The notes under the pieces: model-generated | What the model was told of the DNA's origin: nothing | Databases searched by the model: none | Seen by the model: the letters and a program-made list of their open reading frames with translations, nothing else | Shown here: positions 36,225 through 42,572 of the stretch, in pieces | Numbering within the stretch: the first letter of the stretch is position 1 | Layout of the letters: each line of letters opens with the position of its first letter | From: Streptomyces sp. Je 1-79 | GTDB lineage: Bacteria; Actinomycetota; Actinomycetes; Streptomycetales; Streptomycetaceae | Reading direction: 5' to 3' | DNA length: 64,000 nucleotides | Assembly (NCBI RefSeq): GCF_025195125.1 | Contig: NZ_JAMGSL010000005.1 | Location: forward strand, 186,001-250,000 | Made by a program: the position numbers and the translations under genes

Positions 36225-37337
36225 TCAGCCCGCCGGTGCGGGGCCGGCCGCCGGAGACGTGGGTCTGAGCACGCGCTCCACGCGGCTCAGTCCTTCGGTC
36301 ACGGCCTCGGGGGAGCGGGCGAAGCAGATCCGGAAGCCGTCACTCGCCCCGAGCGTCTCGCCGGGCATGAGCAGCACGCCCAGGTCCAGCGCCCTGCGGC
36401 ACATCGCCAGCGGCGCCTCACCGGTCGTGAGCCAGAGCCAGGCGAACGGGGTGTCCTCGGGTTCCACGAGGGTGACCGCGTCCGCGTTGCGCCGGGCGAA
36501 GTCCCGGACGATGGCCAGACCCTGGCGGGTGAGCTCGTGGTAGTTGCGCAGATGGTCCTCACGGTGGGCCAGCACGTCGACGGCCAGCGTCTCGCACAGC
36601 ACCGAGTTGGAGATGGTGGACAGGAACTTGCGCCGGGCACAGCGCTCCACGACCTCCTGCGGACCGTAGAGCCAGCCCACCCGGAGGCCGGGGAAGCCGT
36701 ACACCTTGGACAGGCTGGACACGGAGATCACCCGGTCGGAGCCGACGGCCGCCGAGCGCGAGAGGTCGAGCGCGTACTCCTCGTCGAGCAGCAGGTACGC
36801 GCCCGTACGCTCCGCCAGGGCGAGCAGGCCGTTCAGGTCCTTCTCCGCGATGCGCCGGCCGGTGGGATTGCACGGGCTGTTGGCGACGATCAGCCGCACG
36901 TCCGGCCCGGCCACCGCCTCGGCGGCCTCGACGTCGAAGCCGAGATCGGGGCGGAACCCGACGAGGTCGACCTGGCAGCCCAGTTCGGGCGGCACGTCCC
37001 AGGACTGCTGCCAGCCGGGCCGGAAGGCGATCACCCGGGACCCGGGGGTGAGCAGCGCCGCGTACACGAGGTACAGCGCCTGCTGCGCGCCCAGCGTGAT
37101 GAGGACCGAGTCGGCCGAGCCGCCGTAGAGGCCGGCGACCGCCTCGCGGAGGGTGCCGAGCCCCCGGTCGTGTCCGTAGTCCAGCTCCAGTCCGGCCGGC
37201 ACGTTGAGCGCGTCGAGGCGGCCGGGGACCATGTTGCTGTCGCCGAGGTCGATGTCGAAGCGGCCGGCGGCGTCCTCGAACACCCACCGCTGGATCGGGT
37301 AGTCGCGCGACTCGGGCGCGGACGTGAAGAGGGTCAC
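36225..37337 (-). CDS. Fold-type-I PLP enzyme, VioD/MppP-like aminotransferase
   Basis: 370 aa from GTG 37337 (GTGA overlap with the DapF-like stop). GDSNMVPGRLDALNVPAG, LGAQQALYLVYAAL, NSPCNPTGR, acidic DEEYALD and SSLSKVYGFPGLRVGW with the PLP lysine are seen. The size and loop patterns recall capreomycidine synthase (VioD/CmnD) and arginine oxidase (MppP) types rather than housekeeping aminotransferases, but I cannot separate these by eye. Likely acts on an amino acid modified by the upstream oxygenases. Last gene of the four-gene tailoring block. Confidence 0.8.
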   Translation of the reverse strand: MTLFTSAPESRDYPIQRWVFEDAAGRFDIDLGDSNMVPGRLDALNVPAGLELDYGHDRGLGTLREAVAGLYGGSADSVLITLGAQQALYLVYAALLTPGSRVIAFRPGWQQSWDVPPELGCQVDLVGFRPDLGFDVEAAEAVAGPDVRLIVANSPCNPTGRRIAEKDLNGLLALAERTGAYLLLDEEYALDLSRSAAVGSDRVISVSSLSKVYGFPGLRVGWLYGPQEVVERCARRKFLSTISNSVLCETLAVDVLAHREDHLRNYHELTRQGLAIVRDFARRNADAVTLVEPEDTPFAWLWLTTGEAPLAMCRRALDLGVLLMPGETLGASDGFRICFARSPEAVTEGLSRVERVLRPTSPAAGPAPAG

Positions 37338-38239
37338 CGCGGGGCCCTCGCCGACGCCGTCCGGTCGAGCCGCGCACGCAGGGCGGGCGCGAAGGAGCCG
37401 GCCGCCACCTGCTCGGCGTCGCCGGTCATCGTGACCGCGCCGTCGTCGGAGACGGTGATCTCCAGACTGCCCCCGGGCATCCTGACCTCGACCCGGGCGT
37501 CGCACAGCCCCAGTTCGCGGGCGGCCGAGACCGCGGCGCAGGCGCTGCTGCCGGACGCCGTCACGTATCCGGCGCCGCGCTCGAAGACCTCCAGCTCCAT
37601 CACGGACCGGTCCACCATGCGGATGAACTGCACGTTGGTGGCGTTCGGGAACCGCGGGTGCCGGGCGATCCTCGGTCCGAGGCGTCGCGCGAGGTCCTCG
37701 GACGGGGAGTCCACCAGGACCACGGTGTGCGGATTGCCGTTGTACACACAGGTGACGGTCCGCTCGCCGTCCACCGAGAGCGGCACGCTCACCGCCCGGC
37801 CGGGGTACGGCGCCCCGTCCTCCTGGAGCAGGGGCAGGTCGGCGGCGTCGAAGCTGGGCCGCCCCATGCCGACCTGCACGCGCCCCTCGGCGGCGTCGAG
37901 GACCCGTACCGGACAGTCGCCCGCGGCCGTACGAAGGGTGAACTCCCGTCCGTCGGCCCAGGCGCCGGGCTCCTGCGCGGCGAGGTGGAGGGCGAACATC
38001 CGCAGGCCGTTGCCGCTTCTGCCGCAGACGGACCCGTCGGAGTTGTAGAGATCGAGCGGGACCGGGGCGCCGGGACGGGGCTGCTCCAGCGGTCCGTAGA
38101 GGACACCGTCCGCCCCGATGCCCCGGTGCCGGTCGCAGACCAGGCGGATCGCCTCACGCGTCAGGGGGAAGTCGGTGTGGCGGGGGTCGATCACCAAGTA
38201 GTCGTTGCCTGCTGCCTGGTATTTGAAGAAGTCGATCAC
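37334..38239 (-). CDS. DapF-like protein with both catalytic Cys replaced by Ser
   Basis: 301 aa from GTG 38239 (GGGAG about 8 bases before). The diaminopimelate epimerase fold is clear: FFKYQAAGNDYLVID at the N-terminus, GIGADGV, NGNPHTVVLVD, ERGAG. In DapF the two acid-base cysteines lie in DGSxxxxCGNG and GETxACGTG. Here the first reads DGSVCGRSGNG (Ser75; a Cys72 sits three residues earlier) and the second GYVTASGSSAC (Ser229). Epimerisation through a Cys pair is therefore not expected; dehydration, cyclisation or another proton-transfer reaction is possible. Overlaps the aminotransferase start by 4 bases. Not the housekeeping dapF. Confidence 0.85.
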   Translation of the reverse strand: MIDFFKYQAAGNDYLVIDPRHTDFPLTREAIRLVCDRHRGIGADGVLYGPLEQPRPGAPVPLDLYNSDGSVCGRSGNGLRMFALHLAAQEPGAWADGREFTLRTAAGDCPVRVLDAAEGRVQVGMGRPSFDAADLPLLQEDGAPYPGRAVSVPLSVDGERTVTCVYNGNPHTVVLVDSPSEDLARRLGPRIARHPRFPNATNVQFIRMVDRSVMELEVFERGAGYVTASGSSACAAVSAARELGLCDARVEVRMPGGSLEITVSDDGAVTMTGDAEQVAAGSFAPALRARLDRTASARAPR

Positions 38240-38313
38240 GGATGATCTCCCTTGGCTGCTGGGCGCGGCGCCGCCCCGAGGCGTGGTGCCCCACCTCGGG
38301 GCGGCGCCCGGGA

Positions 38314-39000
38314 TCACTGCTCGGAGAGCACGGCGGCGTCGTGCTCCTCGCCGTACCACTTCTCCGCCCACCGGGAGAAGGCGATGATGACGATGTCCCG
38401 GTGGCCGGGCCCGCCGTCGCCGGAGAGCACGTCGGTGACGTCGTGGGCCAGGTCGCGGTCGTCCAGGAGGACCGCCTGCCCGGGCTCGAGCGTGCCGGAC
38501 CAGAACGGCTCCTCGGCCCCGTCCTTCCACAGCCGGGTGGTGCCGCCGGCGACGTTCACCTTGTTGAGGACCGCGATCATGACGAACTCGTGGCCGTCGT
38601 GGTGCACGCCCTCGGGGGTGAGGGGGCCGGGCTTGCCGCCGTCGGCGCGGGTCCGGTTCTGGTGGACGTTGATCTGCCAGTCCTCGGACCGGTCGAGACC
38701 GAGCTCACGGACGCCGAACTCGATCAGCGGCGTGAAGTCCACCTTGATCGGCTCGTAGACGCGGCGGATGCCGCCGCCCACCGAGTTGAACTTCTTGTAG
38801 GCCGTGTAGTCGCGGTGCGCGAGGCGCTCGAACGACCACGCGCCGCCGTCCTGAGGGCTGAGGCGGTACTGCGAGAAGCGCTTGAAGCGGGTGCCGTTGC
38901 CCATGTACTCGTCGACCGGGCAGTCGTCGTAGCTCGGCAGGATGTCGGCCGAGAACTCCGGCAGGTCGATGATGGCGAAGCGTTCGCTGCCAAGGGCCAT
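38314..39000 (-). CDS. 2OG-Fe(II) dioxygenase, IDO/PF10014-like amino acid hydroxylase
   Basis: 228 aa from ATG 39000 with GGAGGAGAGACC before it. Metal triad: HHDGHEF (His-x-Asp) and the distal His in DDRDLAHDV; Arg in HRDIVIIAFSRW for 2-oxoglutarate. WQINVHQNRTRA and LTPEGVHHDGHEF match the 2OG-Fe dioxygenase group of L-isoleucine hydroxylase (IDO), which hydroxylates free L-amino acids. Second gene of the tailoring block, 89 bases after the diiron gene. Substrate not predictable. Confidence 0.85.
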   Translation of the reverse strand: MALGSERFAIIDLPEFSADILPSYDDCPVDEYMGNGTRFKRFSQYRLSPQDGGAWSFERLAHRDYTAYKKFNSVGGGIRRVYEPIKVDFTPLIEFGVRELGLDRSEDWQINVHQNRTRADGGKPGPLTPEGVHHDGHEFVMIAVLNKVNVAGGTTRLWKDGAEEPFWSGTLEPGQAVLLDDRDLAHDVTDVLSGDGGPGHRDIVIIAFSRWAEKWYGEEHDAAVLSEQ

Positions 39001-39025
39001 GGTCTCTCCTCCAGAAAAGGGTGGT

Positions 39026-39092
39026 GTCGTCGGACTCGGTCGTCGGACTCGGACGTCGGACTCGGGCCTCCGACGTCGGACGTCGGACGTCA
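39026..39092. repeat. 13-bp and 7-bp tandem repeats between tailoring genes
   Basis: Three copies of GTCGTCGGACTCG (39026-39038, 39039-39051, 39052-39064 with one change), then three GACGTCG/A heptamers at 39072-39092 running into the stop codon of the haem-oxygenase-like gene. They fill the gap between it and the dioxygenase gene. Confidence 0.85.
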
Positions 39093-40133
39093 GGCGGCGA
39101 CGGAGGGCATGCGCTCGTCCAGGTAGGCGGCAGAGGAGTTGAGCCGCCACAGGATGCCGCGCGCGATGGCACGCCGCATGTCCGCGGACTCGGCGGCGGG
39201 CAGCACCACGTTGTGGAACCAGCCCTGCGCGTGCTGGGAGTCGATGGTGATGTGCAGCTTGTGGTAGACGATCCCCACCTCCGGCAGGCCCAGGCGCTCC
39301 CAGGCGTGCACGACCTGGACGAACCGGTCCGGGGCCATCCACTCGGTCATCCCGAGGAAGCCCACGGCCTCCGGGTACAGGGTGCGGTGGCGGCACAGCA
39401 TCACCGCGAGGTTGCCGTTGAGCAGCGAGGTCGCGGTCAGCGAGCGGGCGAGCTCGTCCTCCGAGATCTCGAAGACCTCGTAGATCTTGTTGAAGAGGTG
39501 GGTGTGGACCTGCTCGTGGTCCCCGTTGCCCATCTCGTCCCAGAAGTTGGCCGCGATCTCCATCTTGGCCGCGCCGGCCGTGCCCACCTGCATCATGGCG
39601 AGCAGGTCGTCGAAGCGGCCGTCCACGACCGACTCCTGCATCACGTAGTTCCGCAGGTCGCTGTGGGTCGCCGTGTTGCGGATGAACTCGTGGTAGTACG
39701 GGTGCTTGTACACCCGGTGGCCGCGAGCGGTGTTCTTGAGCCAGGTCAGGTACTCCCGCGGCTCCGTGGGCGCGTCCTCCAGCAGCCCCGGCTCGATCAG
39801 CCGGTCCTGGGCGGCCGCGGTGGCGGTCTCCAGGAGCCGGGCTATCTCGTAGACGACGACGGACCCCTCGGCGGTCTGCCGGCGCGGGATCTTCGTGTAC
39901 AGCTGGTAGATCCGGTCGAGCAGGTACTGCTGGGCGTACAGAGCGCCCATGTCCCCCGCGGCCGCGGCGGTGTTGATGTCGGCCACCTCGCCCAGGACGC
40001 GGCTCCGCTCACTGCCCGACAGGGCGTCGACCTTCTCAGGCGCGGAATCGAGCCATGCGCACACCCTGTCCACGGTGGACAGGAACGGGTCACCGGATAC
40101 GGTCAGACCCTTGGAGCCGCCGACTTCTGGCAT
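39090..40133 (-). CDS. Haem-oxygenase-like diiron oxidase (PF14518/HDO type)
   Basis: 347 aa from ATG 40133 (AAGGGG 6 bases before). All-helical. Putative metal ligands: Glu in MQESVVDGRF, Glu and His in DEMGNGDHEQVHTHLF, and HITIDSQHAQGW (HxxxDxxH). This set matches the iron-containing redox family that includes UndA, BesC, SznF and PolF, which carry out oxidative C-C cleavage, desaturation, N-oxygenation or azetidine formation on amino or fatty acids. First gene of the biosynthetic operon; the direct repeats at 40306-40323 lie in its promoter region. It probably performs the defining oxidation on the amino-acid precursor (inference). Confidence 0.85.
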   Translation of the reverse strand: MPEVGGSKGLTVSGDPFLSTVDRVCAWLDSAPEKVDALSGSERSRVLGEVADINTAAAAGDMGALYAQQYLLDRIYQLYTKIPRRQTAEGSVVVYEIARLLETATAAAQDRLIEPGLLEDAPTEPREYLTWLKNTARGHRVYKHPYYHEFIRNTATHSDLRNYVMQESVVDGRFDDLLAMMQVGTAGAAKMEIAANFWDEMGNGDHEQVHTHLFNKIYEVFEISEDELARSLTATSLLNGNLAVMLCRHRTLYPEAVGFLGMTEWMAPDRFVQVVHAWERLGLPEVGIVYHKLHITIDSQHAQGWFHNVVLPAAESADMRRAIARGILWRLNSSAAYLDERMPSVAA

Positions 40134-40276
40134 GTGTTTCCCCTTGGATTCACTGGACGAATCAGAAATTCCGACACGAAGTCTGTGCACCGTCGTCGGT
40201 CGGACGACGGAAGGCCTGCCGTACCTGTACTGCGGCGAAACGGTCCTGCGAAGCCGCTCGGGCGGCGGGCGTTGCC

Positions 40277-40323
40277 ATTCTGCAAGGGGCCCGCTGGACG
40301 GAGTGTGTACGCGCTCTGTACGC
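40277..40323 (-). promoter_or_regulatory. SARP-box-like repeats before the biosynthetic operon
   Basis: On the minus strand GCGTACA-GAGC-GCGTACA (40323 to 40306), an exact heptamer repeat of 11-bp period. CAGAAT at 40282-40277 is a possible -10 box, 23 bases past the second heptamer. The 4-base spacer, read on the plus strand, is GCTC as in the repeats before the SARP gene. Predicted leader about 135 bases to ATG 40133. Confidence 0.45.
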
Positions 40324-40387
40324 CCCCGGCCAGGCGCCTCCCGGCTAGGCTGGCCAGTGCTTTCGCTGACATCGACGGAGGTTGCGG

Positions 40388-41101
40388 ATGGACGGGACGA
40401 GCAGGCACGAGACCCGGTACGGACGCCTGCGCGTCGAGCGGGCGGACCTCGGGCCGGCCCGGTGGCTCACCGAACGGCGCCCGGGGCACGGGGACTTCGG
40501 GACCGTGGGCGGAGTCGCCGCACCCGGCTTCGCGGCGTACGCGCGTGTGCTGCATCCCGCAGGCCTCGACGAGCACCCGGTCCGCTGGGCGACCGTCGCC
40601 TCCGCCTACGGGCGTCGCGTCGAGGCGCTGACCGACTGGCACGAGGTGATCGGCGTGGACCGCTACTACCAGAACGAGGAGTCGTACGGCCGGCCCGGCG
40701 TGTGGGACGAGCACCCCGACGAGGGGCCCACGCCGTCCGGGGTCGCGCGCGCCCTCGTCCCGGTCCTCGCCCGGCACACGGGCACGCCGGAGCGGTGCTG
40801 GTTCGGACTGTGGGAGGGGTACGGCCGCCGGGAGTGGCCCGGGGTCCCCACCTTTCCGACACCGGAACGGGACGAGATCCTGCTGTCCGGAACGCTGGAG
40901 GACGTCCTGGACCCCGAACCTCAGGACCCGTTCTCGGAGCTCCCCGACCTGTGGTGGCCGCAGGACCGCGCCTGGTGCGTCGGCGGTGACGTCGATCTGG
41001 TGAGTACGTACGTCTGCGGTTCCGAGGACCTGATCACCGAGCTGCTCGCGGCGCCCGGACTGGAGGCGCACCGGGTCGCGGCCACGGACCGCGTCGGCTG
41101 A
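40388..41101 (+). CDS. Conserved hypothetical protein
   Basis: 237 aa from ATG 40388 with GGAGG 6 bases before it. Not recognised. No signal peptide or helix spanning the membrane; many Trp and acidic residues (WFGLWEGYGRREWPGVPTF, DLWWPQDRAWCVGGDVDLVSTYV). The look is of soluble hypothetical proteins common in Streptomyces. Divergent from the biosynthetic operon and probably not part of it, although it shares the upstream region with the SARP-box-like repeats. Confidence 0.75.
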   Translation: MDGTSRHETRYGRLRVERADLGPARWLTERRPGHGDFGTVGGVAAPGFAAYARVLHPAGLDEHPVRWATVASAYGRRVEALTDWHEVIGVDRYYQNEESYGRPGVWDEHPDEGPTPSGVARALVPVLARHTGTPERCWFGLWEGYGRREWPGVPTFPTPERDEILLSGTLEDVLDPEPQDPFSELPDLWWPQDRAWCVGGDVDLVSTYVCGSEDLITELLAAPGLEAHRVAATDRVG

Positions 41102-41163
41102 TCGTCCGGCCCCGGGCCCCGCCCGGGGGTGCCGGGGCGGGGCGGGTGAGCGATCCTGGGGGT

Positions 41164-41946
41164 ATGGGTGCCCGACGTGGTGGGACCCTCCGCAAGGGCC
41201 TGCCGAGTGGCCGGGGCGTGCACCGCGCCCTGGTCGTCGCCGCCGTGGCAGCGGTCGCCACCGTCGTCGCGGCCGTCGCCGCGCTCGTCGGCGGTCCTTC
41301 CCTGGACGCGCGCGGTGCGGGCGGGCCCTCGCTCTCCGTCCACGATCCCGTGCCCGCGGCGCCCCCCGCGGCCTCCGCCCCCGTCGCGCCGCCGGTCACG
41401 GCGGACGCCATGCCGTCCGAGCCCTCGCCCAGGGCGCGTGTCACCGCCGAGCTCTCCATACCGTCCATAGGCGTCGACGAGCTGGACGTCGTGCCGTACG
41501 AGGGGACGACCGACGACCGGGCGGGCACGGTGATCCAGGACCGCGGCGTCGCCGCCAGTCCGTACGGCGAGCGAGGCGGCGTCGGACCGGGGGAGATCGG
41601 CAACTACCTGGTGACCGCCCACCGGCTCTCCGCCGGCGGGCCCCTGCGGGCGCTGCCCTCGGTGGACGTCGGGGACGCGGTGCACGTCACCGCGGGGGAC
41701 ACCGTCTACACGTACAAGATCGTCGAGACGCGGAGCACGTCCTTCCGGTCGGACCGCTCGCTCGCCGAGCAACGGGCCGCCGTGCCGGGTGAACCGGGAG
41801 AGAAGCCCACCCGGGCGATGATCACCCTCTCCACCTGCGCGACGCCGGAGGACGACGCGGCGGGCAACTTCTGGCGGGACGTCCAGGGCAACCCCGAGCA
41901 CCGCATCGACAAGGTGGGCGTCCTGACCTCGCAGCGGCCCGCCTAG
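41164..41946 (+). CDS. Sortase, class E/F-like
   Basis: 260 aa from ATG 41164; GTG 41146 is a possible longer start. An N-terminal membrane helix (residues 20-42, ALVVAAVAAVATVVAAVAAL) is followed by a Pro/Ala linker and the sortase barrel. Catalytic residues: His in LVTAHRLS, Cys in ITLSTC, Arg in EHRIDKV. It would be anchored outside the membrane and join LPxTG-type proteins to the wall or each other. No substrate with a sorting signal is encoded nearby, so it is probably an orphan or housekeeping-type enzyme. Confidence 0.85.
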   Translation: MGARRGGTLRKGLPSGRGVHRALVVAAVAAVATVVAAVAALVGGPSLDARGAGGPSLSVHDPVPAAPPAASAPVAPPVTADAMPSEPSPRARVTAELSIPSIGVDELDVVPYEGTTDDRAGTVIQDRGVAASPYGERGGVGPGEIGNYLVTAHRLSAGGPLRALPSVDVGDAVHVTAGDTVYTYKIVETRSTSFRSDRSLAEQRAAVPGEPGEKPTRAMITLSTCATPEDDAAGNFWRDVQGNPEHRIDKVGVLTSQRPA

Positions 41947-41968
41947 GACGTGGGTGCGGCCCGTCCGC

Positions 41969-42421
41969 TCAGGTGGTCGGCGGGTGGTGGGGCGGCGGGG
42001 GAGGCGGTGGCGGGAACGGTGGACGGGGTGGGATCCGTGGCCGGGCCGGAGCCACGGCCGGGGGTGGTGGCGGAGGCGTCGACGGCGGACGCTCGCGCCG
42101 TGCCGGGTGCGGCGGGGCCGGGGCCGGCGGCGGGGCTGCCGGTGGTGGCGGCGGAGGCGGGTCGATCGCCGGGAGCAGTGGCAGGCCCTGGCGCAGCCGC
42201 GCGATGCTCAGCTCGGTGCGGCGGCGTGCCTGCGGGTCCTCGTCGCGCTCGTAGACGAGGGCGACCCCGGCCCATCCGAGGTTGTGGACGGCGAGCGGCC
42301 GGTAGCCGAGTGCGTGCGCGATCTCGTCGATGCGGCTCCGCCTGGCAGCTGTGACGCTGCCGGGTCGTAGTTCGACCCGGCTACGGCCGTCGAACAGCGC
42401 GCGAATCTCGTCGTCCGTCAC
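41969..42421 (-). CDS. Hypothetical protein with long poly-proline tail
   Basis: 150 aa from GTG 42421 (GCGGAG before it). The first 85 residues form a compact domain (DEIRALFDGRSRVELRPGSV...LGYRPLAVHNLGWAGVALVYERD) of unknown function. The last 65 are more than half proline, with runs of seven to eight prolines and a HHPP end. The paired strand therefore is almost pure G/T-rich GGCGG repeats. Frame choice is supported by the ribosome site and the codon pattern of the first part; the tail could be longer or shorter if the repeats slip. Confidence 0.6.
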   Translation of the reverse strand: MTDDEIRALFDGRSRVELRPGSVTAARRSRIDEIAHALGYRPLAVHNLGWAGVALVYERDEDPQARRRTELSIARLRQGLPLLPAIDPPPPPPPAAPPPAPAPPHPARRERPPSTPPPPPPAVAPARPRIPPRPPFPPPPPPPPHHPPTT

Positions 42422-42572
42422 CTGACTCCGCTTCCGGGAATGAGCGGCGGCTCCCCGGCCGCTCCACCCCACGATCGTCGCACGCGCCCCTCGCCCGCAC
42501 GCGCCCGCCTCCGCCGTGATCATCCCCGTCCCGCGTGGCTCCCGGCACCTCGTGGCTCCCGTCCCGCGCGGC

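Noticed and set aside
32842..36543. 1233-codon open frame antisense to the NRPS genes
   Set aside because: Mirror of conserved C-A-T domains; no recognisable domain of its own, and no ribosome site.
37334..38239. Housekeeping dapF of lysine/peptidoglycan synthesis
   Set aside because: Both catalytic cysteines are replaced and the gene lies in a tailoring operon between oxygenase and aminotransferase genes.
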